Assembly (NCBI GenBank): GCA_949297285.1
Contig: CASFRL010000001.1
Span: forward strand, 1-56,669
DNA: 56,669 nucleotides
Direction: 5' to 3'
Source of the DNA: an uncultured Bacteroidales bacterium
GTDB taxonomy: Bacteria; Bacteroidota; Bacteroidia; Bacteroidales; Coprobacteraceae
Under the pieces are notes generated by a model that saw only the letters and a list, made by a program, of their open reading frames with translations, was not told the DNA's origin and did no database searches. The translations under genes and the position numbers were made by a program. Numbering within the stretch: position 1 is the first letter of the stretch; each line of letters starts with the position of its first letter. Positions 17,579-26,353 of the stretch are shown here, piece after piece.

Positions 17579-18823
17579 CTATAAATTATTATCTGCACAA
17601 TAATAAAGCGTCGAACTATTCTCTTCGACAAGCGCTCGTTCTGCTATTTCTTTCAACATTCGGGGAGTAATATCTTTGTATTTTTCTATTTCGGTATTGA
17701 TATTTTCAGCTTTATCCAACAACTCGTAGTATGCTAAATTCGTTGCTTTATTCAAATAATTGATATTGGAAAACCGGTCGTTCGACTCAAATTTATTGAC
17801 AACCTTCTGCAATTCATACGCTGATACCTCTTCGGCTCTCAACTTATTCAATTCTTCAACAACTGCTCGATCTGCAATCTCCAGTGAAATACCTTTATTG
17901 ACTCTTCCTTTAATCATAAACAACCCCTCATCTATATCTCCGGTAATACTGGCATCAATATCAGCAAAAAGTTTCCGATCCATGACAAGTCGTTGAAACA
18001 AACGAGAAGACCTCCCATTGGAAAGTATATCGGACAACAAGTCGAAACAATGATACTCTTTATCCATCCTCCGGCACATGTGATATACTTTTGTTATCGC
18101 ATCCAAGGGTACCGATCGCCGAACTTCTTGAAACCGGGGAGACTCTTGATGTGGCTCTGACGGCAGATTCCGCACTCCGACATTTCTCCGGCCAATCGGT
18201 CCGAACCATTTCTCGGCAAGCGATACGACTTCTTCAAAAGATATATTTCCCGTAACTGCTAAAATAGCATTATTTGGAGCATAATATTTATAAAAGAACG
18301 ATTTCACATCTTCCAGTTTTACCTGTTCAATGTGTTCTACCCGTTTCCCTATCGTAGGCCATTGGTATGGATGCACTTTATAAGCCAAAGGCCTTATCAA
18401 CAAAGGAATATCACCATACGGTTGATTTAAGTTGCGTTGTTTAAACTCCTCTATTACGACCTGTTTCTGCACCGACAGCGTTTTTTCCGAAAAATCGAGT
18501 CCAAGCATTCGATCCGACTCCAACCAAAAAGCAGTTTCGACATTTTGTCGGGGGACTACCGAATAATAATTTGTTATATCATTGCTTGTCCACGCATTGT
18601 TTTCGCCGCCGGCTTTCTGTAACGGGGTATCGAAATCGGGGATATTAACTGAGCCACCAAACATCAAATGCTCAAATAAATGAGCAAACCCTGTACAATC
18701 CGGATTTTCATCCTTAGACCCTACATCGTACAAAAGGTTTAATGCCACCATCTGAGTTTCTTTATCTTGATGGTGAATTAAACGTAAACCGTTCGACAAA
18801 CAGTACTTATTAATCCGAATCAC
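17579..18823 (-). CDS. M16-family zinc peptidase (pitrilysin/processing-peptidase type)
   Basis: The 414-residue protein has the inverted zinc motif HLFEH (residues 48-52, HxxEH) near the N-terminus and the expected downstream segment with VVIEEFKQR. A second M16-type domain from about residue 175 lacks a zinc site, as is usual. No signal peptide is visible, so it looks cytoplasmic, although some relatives are exported. The initiator is GTG at 18823, which shares its G with the TAG stop of the upstream peptidyl-prolyl isomerase gene, so the two are tightly coupled. The substrate is unknown. At 414 residues it is a normal single-motif M16B subunit. Confidence 0.92.
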   Translation of the reverse strand: MIRINKYCLSNGLRLIHHQDKETQMVALNLLYDVGSKDENPDCTGFAHLFEHLMFGGSVNIPDFDTPLQKAGGENNAWTSNDITNYYSVVPRQNVETAFWLESDRMLGLDFSEKTLSVQKQVVIEEFKQRNLNQPYGDIPLLIRPLAYKVHPYQWPTIGKRVEHIEQVKLEDVKSFFYKYYAPNNAILAVTGNISFEEVVSLAEKWFGPIGRRNVGVRNLPSEPHQESPRFQEVRRSVPLDAITKVYHMCRRMDKEYHCFDLLSDILSNGRSSRLFQRLVMDRKLFADIDASITGDIDEGLFMIKGRVNKGISLEIADRAVVEELNKLRAEEVSAYELQKVVNKFESNDRFSNINYLNKATNLAYYELLDKAENINTEIEKYKDITPRMLKEIAERALVEENSSTLYYCADNNL

Positions 18824-19641
18824 TATTCTATAATTTTCATGCGCATTGATATATCTTTTTTCGGGCGATCGGCCTTTCCCGTAGAAACTGCCTGTATTTT
18901 ATCCACGACATCAAGTCCTTCTACAACCTCTCCGAATACGGTATATTCGCCATCCAGATGCGGAGCCCCGCCTACCGATGTATATGCAGTTTTCTGTTCC
19001 GGAGTAAACATTACCGGCCCTTCTTCAAGCATCAGTTCATGGGTTTGTGCAATAAGAGAGTCTTGCAAAGACATTAGTCCTTCTTGGTCCCGATTTTTAC
19101 GCAATTGCATAATTTCAGATCTGTGTTCGCCAACCAAACGGTTAAAAATATTACGCTCTTTTATTTGAGAAAGTTGTTGTTCCAGCGCTTTTAATTTTCC
19201 TTCGGAATATATATTCCCGGTAACTATGTAAAATTGTGACCCTGAAGATTCTTTTTTCGGATTTACTTCGTCTCCTTGACGAGCGGCAGCCAAAACTCCT
19301 TTTTTATGATAGTACAACGGGTAGACAATTTCTGCCGGGATCGTATAACCGGGGCCTCCGCTTCCCAACATTTTATCGGCAGGAGCTCCTTTAGAATCAG
19401 GATCGCCACCTTGTATCATAAAATCTTTTATAACCCGGTGAAACAAAAGCCCATCATAGTAGTTTTCTTTCACCAATTTAATAAAATTATCTCGGTGAAG
19501 AGGTGTCTCATTATATAATTTTACTTTAATATCGCCCAAATCGGTTTCGATCAGCACATAAACATGCTCCTTGTCAGATGTACAGCTCATACAAAAACAT
19601 AAAATTAAAGAGATTATCAATTTACTTATTTTTCTTTCCAT
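18823..19641 (-). CDS. Lipoprotein cyclophilin-type peptidyl-prolyl cis-trans isomerase
   Basis: The 272-residue protein begins with a basic/hydrophobic signal ending in CFCMSC, with Cys20 as likely lipidation site, although the lipobox is weak. The cyclophilin domain follows: LIETDLGDIKVKLYNETPLH, YYDGLLFHRVIKDFMIQGGD and GSGGPGYTIPAE, ending with EYTVFGEVVEGLDVVDKIQ. About 60 charged residues are inserted in the middle (roughly 150-215), a feature of the Bacteroidota form. It should catalyse prolyl isomerisation in the periplasm or at the inner face of the outer membrane. A -7 box (TATCTTTG, 19675 to 19668 on this strand) lies 27 nt upstream. The stop overlaps the GTG start of the M16 peptidase. 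Confidence 0.9.
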   Translation of the reverse strand: MERKISKLIISLILCFCMSCTSDKEHVYVLIETDLGDIKVKLYNETPLHRDNFIKLVKENYYDGLLFHRVIKDFMIQGGDPDSKGAPADKMLGSGGPGYTIPAEIVYPLYYHKKGVLAAARQGDEVNPKKESSGSQFYIVTGNIYSEGKLKALEQQLSQIKERNIFNRLVGEHRSEIMQLRKNRDQEGLMSLQDSLIAQTHELMLEEGPVMFTPEQKTAYTSVGGAPHLDGEYTVFGEVVEGLDVVDKIQAVSTGKADRPKKDISMRMKIIE

Positions 19642-19667
19642 AAGAAGAAACTCCGCTAAAATCTTTA

Positions 19668-19675
19668 CAAAGATA
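19668..19675 (-). promoter_or_regulatory. -7 promoter box for the isomerase-M16 genes
   Basis: On the reverse strand TATCTTTG matches TAnnTTTG exactly. The upstream -33 region is T-rich but lacks a clean TTTG. The predicted transcription start is about 20 nt before the isomerase ATG. Confidence 0.4.
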
Positions 19676-19713
19676 CAAAGCGAACCAGAATAAAAATATT
19701 TTTTGGAAGATAT

Positions 19714-20160
19714 TTAATTTTTTGCCATTTTAAAATCATTTCCACATTCAAAGCAATGATAGCTTTTCCGAATAGAGAACGGATATATTTGGAGAAATAA
19801 CGATACAAGTATGGTCAACCAATTATATTTATGTCGTACAGAAGCACCATAGGCTACATTGCGAGAGCCGCATACCGGGCATACCGGTCCATCATCGGCC
19901 AAACTGTTCACTTTTTGTTGCTCTTCCGGTATTTCGAAAGCCTTTTGCTGCTCTTCGACAGCCCGAACTGCCCTTTCCAGGTCTTTCTCGAATATCGATA
20001 ATTTTATACCCCCCAAGCATTGGTTGTATAAAGGATAAACCAATAAGGTATTCTCGTCTGAAATGAAACAAGGTATTTTGTTGTCTTCTAATATACCCTT
20101 GATAAGATAGGCCCTTGTCAAATCTTCGAAAGTCATAAAAACGACAATACGATCTTCCAT
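19714..20160 (-). CDS. DUF2007 / zinc-ribbon membrane protein
   Basis: The protein of about 148 residues begins with MEDRIVVFMTFEDLTRAYLI, then an alpha/beta domain with DNKIPCFISDENTL that matches the DUF2007 (putative signal-transducing protein) pattern. A C-terminal zinc ribbon is formed by CPVCGSRN and CFECGNDF and is split by a hydrophobic segment (WLTILVSLFLQIYPF). The ATG at 20160 is chosen because family members start at this point; the longer frame to 20229 adds an unconserved, hydrophobic leader. Function is unknown. It is divergent from the sulfate operon that starts at 20363. Confidence 0.78.
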   Translation of the reverse strand: MEDRIVVFMTFEDLTRAYLIKGILEDNKIPCFISDENTLLVYPLYNQCLGGIKLSIFEKDLERAVRAVEEQQKAFEIPEEQQKVNSLADDGPVCPVCGSRNVAYGASVRHKYNWLTILVSLFLQIYPFSIRKSYHCFECGNDFKMAKN

Positions 20161-20266
20161 ATTTTTTTTATTCAAAGATAGCAAATATAACATCGCTATG
20201 GCCAATCGCTCAAAATATTTTACAAGCATAGGCCTTAAAATCGGACCTTACGTATTATTAAGTATT

Positions 20267-20284
20267 CTATATTATATAATATAG
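20267..20284. promoter_or_regulatory. Perfect 18-bp palindrome at the sulfate/PAPS operon promoter
   Basis: CTATATTATATAATATAG is its own reverse complement. It covers the place where the -33 element of the adjacent -7 box would lie, which is how a repressor or activator site for the cysQ operon would be placed. The sequence is pure A/T except for its end bases, so low-complexity coincidence has to be considered. Confidence 0.45.
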
Positions 20285-20295
20285 CAAAGTTTTAT

Positions 20296-20303
20296 TACCT
20301 TTG
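20296..20303 (+). promoter_or_regulatory. -7 promoter box for the cysQ-sulfotransferase operon
   Basis: TACCTTTG matches TAnnTTTG exactly. No TTTG is found at the -33 distance; that region is occupied by the palindrome at 20267-20284. Initiation near 20311 would give a leader of about 50 nt. Confidence 0.55.
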
Positions 20304-20362
20304 CCCCTTAATTTTAAGAAATTGGGCGTTTTGCTTAAGTCTTTTTATTGTATTGGGGAAAT

Positions 20363-21166
20363 ATGCAACATGAATTAAATATAGCTATCCTTGCAGCCAT
20401 AAAAGCCGGATCTGAAATTATGAAAATATATACAGATCCGAATTCTGATTTCGAAATCGAACGAAAAGCAGACAATTCGCCGCTTACGATAGCCGATAAG
20501 AAATCTAATGAAGTAATTTCATCTTTTCTTGACAAGACGTCATTCCCGGTATTGAGTGAAGAAGGTAAAAATATCGACTACTCGATTCGTAAATCGTGGG
20601 AAAAATTATGGATAGTGGATCCGCTGGACGGGACAAAAGAATTTATCAAACGAAACGGAGAGTTTACGGTCAATATCGCTCTTATCTCGAACGGAATTCC
20701 AGAACTGGGCGTCATTTATGTTCCGGTAAAAAAAATTCTTTATTACGGATGCACCGGATACGGAGCATATAAAGTAGAAAATATAGATCTTGAATCAAAA
20801 CTTTTATCGGCCGAAGATTTACGGAAGTTTTCCATATCGTTGCCAATCAAGCATGAAGACCGGCCTTTCACGGTTGTGGCATCCCGTTCCCACCTAAGTC
20901 CTGAAACGTCTTCGTTTATTGAAAATTTGCGACAAAAGCACCCCGACCTTGTCACAACGTCGGTCGGGAGTTCCATAAAAATATGCTTGGTTAGCGAAGG
21001 CTGTGCCGACATTTATCCGCGTTTTGCACCGACGATGGAATGGGATACGGCTGCCGGGCATGCAATAGCCCGTGCTGCGGGAAAAGAGATTTATCATACC
21101 GATCGGGAAACCCCAATTTGTTATAACAAAGAAGATTTACTTAATCCTTGGTTTATCGTCGAATAA
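20363..21166 (+). CDS. cysQ: 3'(2'),5'-bisphosphate nucleotidase (PAP phosphatase)
   Basis: The 267-residue protein is an inositol-monophosphatase-fold enzyme. The metal sites are visible as SEEG, WIVDPLDGTKEFIKRNGEFT and EWDTAAGHAIARAAG. It removes the 3'-phosphate from 3'-phosphoadenosine 5'-phosphate (PAP), the by-product of every sulfotransferase reaction and an inhibitor of sulfotransferases and RNases. The ATG at 20363 (MQHELNIAI), preceded by GGGGAAAT, is preferred to the one at 20348. It leads a six-gene operon with the SLC13 permease, cysC, cysD, cysN and a sulfotransferase, so here it probably recycles PAP made by the last gene. Confidence 0.93.
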   Translation: MQHELNIAILAAIKAGSEIMKIYTDPNSDFEIERKADNSPLTIADKKSNEVISSFLDKTSFPVLSEEGKNIDYSIRKSWEKLWIVDPLDGTKEFIKRNGEFTVNIALISNGIPELGVIYVPVKKILYYGCTGYGAYKVENIDLESKLLSAEDLRKFSISLPIKHEDRPFTVVASRSHLSPETSSFIENLRQKHPDLVTTSVGSSIKICLVSEGCADIYPRFAPTMEWDTAAGHAIARAAGKEIYHTDRETPICYNKEDLLNPWFIVE

Positions 21167-21182
21167 CCCCGAATTTACAGAA

Positions 21183-22997
21183 ATGAGTATAGAAGCCATC
21201 ATTGTTTTAATCTCTTTAATAGCCATGCTGATCGTGCTGGCTATGGATAAAATGCGACCGGGCCTTACATTATTGCTGGTTGCTATCGGTTTTATGCTCA
21301 TGGGAATCATTACACCGAAAGAGATGGTTGCAGGATTCAGTAATCAGGGAATGATTACGGTAGCCATTTTATTCTTGGTCAGTGAGGGGGTCAGAAGATC
21401 CGGAGCATTAGACTATTTGATAAAAAAGATTCTACCTCAGACCAAAACATCGATCAGATCGGCACAATTAAGAATGCTGCCAATAATCAGCTTCATATCT
21501 GCTTTTTTAAATAATACGGCCGTAGTGGTTATTTTTGCCCCGATCATAAAAAAATGGGCCGAATTCGTCAACATGCCCTCTCAAAAATTTTTGATCCCGC
21601 TTTCGTATGCCACTATTTTAGGCGGACTTTGCACATTGATAGGGACTTCTACCAATTTGGTCATTCACGGGATGATGCAAGAATCGGGATACGAAGGACT
21701 GAAAATGTTTGAATTGAGTAAAATCGGCATTATTATAACAATCGTAGGATTAATTTATATTTTCATAGCCAGTAAAAGGCTACTTCCGGGAAGCAATCTA
21801 AAAGGAGACTCCGGAAAAGAGATAAAAGAATATTATTTCGATGCAATCATACCAGAAAACAGTCTCTTAATAGGGTCTATGGTAGACCACGGTCATTTTA
21901 AGGAAATTCCCCAAATGAGTGTGTACGGCGTATATCGCAACAACAATTTCTTACCGGCAGACAAACAACGAATCGTCTTACGAGCATCGGATCAGATTAT
22001 TCTGGCGGGGAAATCTTCTCATTTAAAGACTCTTATCAATACAAACGGAATCGAACTGACCTGTTTACAAAATGCAGATAAGGATTTTATTCAGTCGGCA
22101 GTTAAATTAGTAGAAGTGGTATTAGGCCCTCGCTTCCCTGGTATCGGTCAAACATTGGGAAAATTCGATTTTTTCAGGCATTACGGCGGTATTGTTACGG
22201 CCGTAAACCGTAACGGAGAACGAATTACTACCGGACTGAACAAAATAAAATTGCAAGAAGGGGATAACCTCGTTTTGCTTACTGACGATTCGTTTATCCC
22301 GACATGGGGTGATTCAAAGGTCTTCTATCTTGTATCCGACGCCGGAGATTTCGAAGCACCGCAGCAAAAAAGCCGCCGTTGGCTGGCATCGGTTATTCTC
22401 GTCTTTATGATTGTGGGAGCAACCATTGGCGAATATATGCCCAGAATCAACGGATTGAAAATAGATATGTTCTATTTTGCAGCGGCAGCCTTATTTGCCA
22501 TGACAGCATTAAAAATATTCCCGGCAAAGAAATATACGAAATATGTAAGTTGGGATGTATTGATTGCTATTGCTTCTGCCTTTGCAATCAGCCAAGCCAT
22601 GACAAACTCCGGTATTGCCAACATTATTGCCGGAGCCATTATAGATGTTGTAAAAGATTATGGGCCGCATGCTGTATTGGCAGCGCTATTTCTTATTACC
22701 AACATTTGCACCGAAGCCATTACAAACAATGCAGCGGCAGCACTCACCTACCCGATAGCATTATCTCTTTCGACAGAGTTGGGTGTAGCTCCGATGCCAT
22801 TTTTTATTACGATCTGCGTAGCTGCATCTGCAAGTTTTTCTATCCCGATCGGATACCAGACCAATTTGATCGTTCAAAGCGTCGGAGGTTACAAATTCAA
22901 GGATTTCTTGAAAATAGGACTTCCGCTCAACCTAATCGTATTTATATTATCCATAATATTAATTCCCCTTATATGGGAATTTACTCCCTTAAAATAA
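21183..22997 (+). CDS. SLC13/DASS-family sulfate permease with two RCK-C (TrkA-C) domains
   Basis: The 604-residue inner-membrane protein has two blocks of hydrophobic helices (about residues 3-190 and 400-600) around a cytoplasmic insert of about 180 residues. The insert holds two TrkA-C-like domains (PENSLLIGSMVDHG..., and VLGPRFPGIGQTLGKFDFF...). The membrane halves carry the SNT-like motifs FLNNTAVVVIFAPII with GTSTNLVIHG, and CTEAITNNAAAAL with IPIGYQTNLIVQ, typical of the DASS/SLC13 family. Because it lies between cysQ and cysC in a PAPS operon, sulfate is the probable substrate. The ATG at 21183 is 16 nt after cysQ; the longer frame would overlap cysQ. Confidence 0.9.
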   Translation: MSIEAIIVLISLIAMLIVLAMDKMRPGLTLLLVAIGFMLMGIITPKEMVAGFSNQGMITVAILFLVSEGVRRSGALDYLIKKILPQTKTSIRSAQLRMLPIISFISAFLNNTAVVVIFAPIIKKWAEFVNMPSQKFLIPLSYATILGGLCTLIGTSTNLVIHGMMQESGYEGLKMFELSKIGIIITIVGLIYIFIASKRLLPGSNLKGDSGKEIKEYYFDAIIPENSLLIGSMVDHGHFKEIPQMSVYGVYRNNNFLPADKQRIVLRASDQIILAGKSSHLKTLINTNGIELTCLQNADKDFIQSAVKLVEVVLGPRFPGIGQTLGKFDFFRHYGGIVTAVNRNGERITTGLNKIKLQEGDNLVLLTDDSFIPTWGDSKVFYLVSDAGDFEAPQQKSRRWLASVILVFMIVGATIGEYMPRINGLKIDMFYFAAAALFAMTALKIFPAKKYTKYVSWDVLIAIASAFAISQAMTNSGIANIIAGAIIDVVKDYGPHAVLAALFLITNICTEAITNNAAAALTYPIALSLSTELGVAPMPFFITICVAASASFSIPIGYQTNLIVQSVGGYKFKDFLKIGLPLNLIVFILSIILIPLIWEFTPLK

Positions 22998-23009
22998 ACA
23001 AACACAGAT

Positions 23010-23618
23010 ATGGAAGAAAGACATATTTATCCCATATTCGACCGAATGCTACAACGTAGCGACAGAGAAAAATTATTACGGCAAAAAGGGCTCATGCTTT
23101 GGTTTACCGGATTGTCGGGCTCAGGGAAAAGCACGTTAGCCATTGCTCTGGAGAGAGAGTTATATCAAAACGGTATATTATGCAGAATTCTCGATGGAGA
23201 CAATATTCGCAGCGGAATTAACAACAACCTCGGTTTTTCTGAAGCAGACCGTATCGAAAATATCCGAAGGATTGCAGAGGTTTCGAAACTGTTTGTAGAT
23301 TGCGGCATCGTTACCATTGCAGCCTTTATCAGCCCAACAAACGAAATACGCCGAATGGCTGCCGAGATAATCGGGAAAGAGGATTTCATGGAAATTTATG
23401 TAAGTACTCCGCTCGAAGTTTGTGAACAACGAGATGTAAAAGGATTGTATAAAAAGGCAAGAAAAGGTGAAATAAAAGATTTTACGGGTATATCCTCACC
23501 TTTTGAAGTTCCGGAACATCCTGATTTGTCAATCGATACTTCTGCTCAAAGTTTAGAGGAAAGTGTCGCTATTCTCAAGAAAACTATTTTCCCGAGAATA
23601 GTTTCTTTTAACATTTAA
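23010..23618 (+). CDS. cysC: Adenylylsulfate (APS) kinase
   Basis: The 202-residue cytoplasmic protein phosphorylates APS to the sulfonate donor PAPS. The P-loop GLSGSGKST (residues 34-42) is followed by [20 protein letters not shown], the APS-site signature, then AAFISP and [20 protein letters not shown], the mobile lid segment. All expected catalytic elements are intact. It starts 12 nt after the permease. Contrast this with the degenerate APS-kinase-like tail of the neighbouring CysN. Confidence 0.96.
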   Translation: MEERHIYPIFDRMLQRSDREKLLRQKGLMLWFTGLSGSGKSTLAIALERELYQNGILCRILDGDNIRSGINNNLGFSEADRIENIRRIAEVSKLFVDCGIVTIAAFISPTNEIRRMAAEIIGKEDFMEIYVSTPLEVCEQRDVKGLYKKARKGEIKDFTGISSPFEVPEHPDLSIDTSAQSLEESVAILKKTIFPRIVSFNI

Positions 23619-23679
23619 TTCGGTTCAAGTATCTTACCGAATGAGTAATTTTGCGCTAAAAATTAAATTTGAACAATAC

Positions 23680-24588
23680 ATGTCAACTTATAAATTAAGT
23701 CATTTAAAGGAACTGGAGTCAGAGGCCATACACATTATACGGGAGGTTGTGGCAGAATTTGAAAATCCGGTAATGCTATATTCCATAGGAAAAGACTCCT
23801 CTGTAATGGTGCGTCTGGCCGAAAAAGCCTTTGCTCCGGGACGCCCTCCTTTCCCATTGATGCATATCGATTCGAAATGGAAATTCAAGGAAATGATTCA
23901 GTTCAGAGACGAATATGCGAAAACACACGATTGGAACCTGATTGTCGAATCGAACATGGAAGCATTCAAGGCCGGAGTAGGACCTTTTACACACGGAAGT
24001 AAGGTGCACACGGATTTAATGAAAACCCAAGCCCTCTTAAATGCACTTGATAAATATAAGTTCGATGCCGCTTTCGGCGGAGCCCGCAGAGATGAAGAAA
24101 AATCACGTGCCAAAGAACGAATATTCTCTTTCCGCGATCGGTTTCACCAATGGGACCCCAAAAACCAACGTCCCGAATTATGGGATATTTATAACGCCCG
24201 GGTACACAAAGGAGAATCGATACGGGTATTTCCGCTATCAAACTGGACAGAACTCGACATCTGGCAATACATACGGTTAGAGAACATACCTATCGTTCCC
24301 TTATATTTTGCAAAAGAACGCCCTATCGTCAATATCGATGGAAACCTGATCATGGTAGATGATGACCGAATGCCCGAAGAATACCGAAAAAAGGCGAAAA
24401 TGATGAAAGTAAGATTCAGGACTTTAGGATGTTACCCGCTTACCGGAGCGATAGAGTCTGAAGCCGACACGATCGAAAAAATCGTAGAAGAAATGATGGT
24501 TACCACTAAGTCGGAACGGACAACCCGGGTTATAGACTTCGATCAAGATGCCAGTATGGAACAGAAAAAAAGAGAAGGTTACTTTTAA
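23680..24588 (+). CDS. cysD: Sulfate adenylyltransferase subunit 2
   Basis: With the ATG at 23680 the protein is 302 residues, beginning [20 protein letters not shown], and lines up end to end with E. coli-type CysD. The ATG at 23641 would add 13 residues. The PP-loop ATP-pyrophosphatase motif is [20 protein letters not shown], followed by [16 protein letters not shown] and the [20 protein letters not shown] arginine-rich segment. With CysN it makes APS from sulfate and ATP, driven by GTP hydrolysis. It sits between cysC and cysN. Confidence 0.96.
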   Translation: MSTYKLSHLKELESEAIHIIREVVAEFENPVMLYSIGKDSSVMVRLAEKAFAPGRPPFPLMHIDSKWKFKEMIQFRDEYAKTHDWNLIVESNMEAFKAGVGPFTHGSKVHTDLMKTQALLNALDKYKFDAAFGGARRDEEKSRAKERIFSFRDRFHQWDPKNQRPELWDIYNARVHKGESIRVFPLSNWTELDIWQYIRLENIPIVPLYFAKERPIVNIDGNLIMVDDDRMPEEYRKKAKMMKVRFRTLGCYPLTGAIESEADTIEKIVEEMMVTTKSERTTRVIDFDQDASMEQKKREGYF

Positions 24589-24600
24589 GGACACGTAAAG

Positions 24601-26352
24601 ATGACAACAAAATTAAATATATCCGATTTTCTCGATCAAGATGAGAAAAAAGATTTGCTCCGACTACTGACCGCCGGTTCGGTAGATGACGGGAAATCTA
24701 CCTTAATAGGGAGATTGCTATTCGACAGTAAAAAATTGTATGAAGATCAGTTGGATGCTCTGGAACGAGACAGTAAACGTGTCGGAAATGCCGGAGACAA
24801 CATCGACTACGCATTACTGCTGGACGGGTTGAAAGCTGAACGGGAACAAGGAATCACAATCGATGTCGCCTATCGTTACTTTTCTACGAACAAACGAAAA
24901 TTTATCATTGCCGACACTCCGGGACACGAACAATATACCCGAAATATGATTACCGGAGGATCGACTGCCAATCTGGCGATTATCCTTGTCGATGCCCGTA
25001 CCGGAGTCATTACCCAAACTCGCCGACACACGTATCTCGTATCTCTTCTCGGTATTAAACATGTAGTTCTGGCGGTCAACAAAATGGATCTTGTAGAATA
25101 TGACCAAAAGATATTCGACAAAATAGTGAACGACTACAAGCAATTTGTTACCCCTCTGGGAATTCCAGATATCAATTGTATCCCGTTATCGGCGTTAAAA
25201 GGAGACAATGTCGTAGATAAATCGAACAATATGCCTTGGTACAAGGGCCCTGCCCTACTCGATTTTCTCGAAACCGTACACATTGCAAACGACCACAACC
25301 TAAAAGATTTCAGATATCCGATTCAATACGTATTGCGTCCGAACTTAGACTTCAGAGGATTCTCCGGAAAGATATCTTCGGGTATCGTACACAAAGGAGA
25401 TAAGGTCATGGCGATACCGTCCGGTAAAATATCGCATGTCAAAGGAATTCATGTTTATGAAGGTGAACTGGACGAGGCATTTTCTCCGCAATCGATCACG
25501 ATAACCTTGGAAGATGAGATCGACCTATCGAGAGGCGAAATGCTCGTGCATCCGGACAATCTTCCTCACATCAGCAGAAACTTTGAAGCGATGCTCGTAT
25601 GGATGGATGAAAAACCGATGGACAGAGATCTTCAATATTATATCAAGCACACTACCAACACAACACGGGTCAGAATCGACCAGATACGCTATAAGGTAGA
25701 TGTCAACACCATGGAACAGTCTATGACCGAGAATCTTCAACTCAACGAAATCGGACGGGCTGTATTCATGACAAACAAACCGCTATTTTTCGATCCTTAT
25801 AAACAAAACAAAAGTTGCGGTGCGTTTATATTGATCGATCCGATTACCAATAATACTTGTGCTGTCGGTATGATCATCGACCAAGTCGATGCATCGGACC
25901 TTGCTTCGACAATTACCCAAGAAGACTGCGAACGCATGAGACGCGGAGAATCTCTCGTTTCGGCAGAAGAACGGGCAAAAGCATTAGGCCAGCAAGGGAA
26001 ATTATTCATTATTTCCGGAAAGAATATTGCTTCGGTCAGAGAGTTCTCGGGAATATTGGAACGGAGACTATTCGATACGGGACATTTTGCTGTCGTATTC
26101 GATTCCAAGACATTGCAAGTTTCAGGAGAAGCGATGGTTTCATTGGCTTTGTCTCTGCAAAAACAGGGTATTATCGTCATTTGTATCGACTCACAAAACG
26201 AAATCACCGATATTCCGACAGGGACAATCGCCATACAATTGTCTGACGAAAAGACGAATGATACAATAAGTGCAGACAAAGATCGATTTACGGTATTCTG
26301 CCAAAATATTTCTTCGGCTGTCGAAGACGTCATTAACATCAAGTTATCTTAA
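24601..26352 (+). CDS. cysN: Sulfate adenylyltransferase subunit 1 with a degenerate APS-kinase-like C-terminal domain
   Basis: The 583-residue protein has a translation-factor GTPase domain (G1 [10 protein letters not shown], residues 25-34; [16 protein letters not shown]), then two beta-barrel domains to about residue 440. Its tail, residues 466-583, has no counterpart in the roughly 475-residue E. coli CysN. It follows the order of an APS kinase: [20 protein letters not shown] aligns with the neighbouring CysC's [20 protein letters not shown], and [17 protein letters not shown] aligns with [17 protein letters not shown]. The P-loop Gly/Lys/Ser residues and the DGDN motif are absent, so it cannot be an active kinase. 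GTPase motifs are intact. It forms sulfate adenylyltransferase with CysD. Confidence 0.95.
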   Translation: MTTKLNISDFLDQDEKKDLLRLLTAGSVDDGKSTLIGRLLFDSKKLYEDQLDALERDSKRVGNAGDNIDYALLLDGLKAEREQGITIDVAYRYFSTNKRKFIIADTPGHEQYTRNMITGGSTANLAIILVDARTGVITQTRRHTYLVSLLGIKHVVLAVNKMDLVEYDQKIFDKIVNDYKQFVTPLGIPDINCIPLSALKGDNVVDKSNNMPWYKGPALLDFLETVHIANDHNLKDFRYPIQYVLRPNLDFRGFSGKISSGIVHKGDKVMAIPSGKISHVKGIHVYEGELDEAFSPQSITITLEDEIDLSRGEMLVHPDNLPHISRNFEAMLVWMDEKPMDRDLQYYIKHTTNTTRVRIDQIRYKVDVNTMEQSMTENLQLNEIGRAVFMTNKPLFFDPYKQNKSCGAFILIDPITNNTCAVGMIIDQVDASDLASTITQEDCERMRRGESLVSAEERAKALGQQGKLFIISGKNIASVREFSGILERRLFDTGHFAVVFDSKTLQVSGEAMVSLALSLQKQGIIVICIDSQNEITDIPTGTIAIQLSDEKTNDTISADKDRFTVFCQNISSAVEDVINIKLS

Positions 26353-26353
26353 T

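Noticed and set aside
22379..23059. 226-codon ORF overlapping the SLC13 permease and cysC
   Set aside because: Out-of-frame reading rich in Cys/Tyr/Arg and not protein-like; covers conserved permease helices.
25797..26342. 181-codon antisense ORF over cysN
   Set aside because: Runs opposite a well conserved GTPase gene, has no recognisable domain, and has composition expected from the complementary strand.
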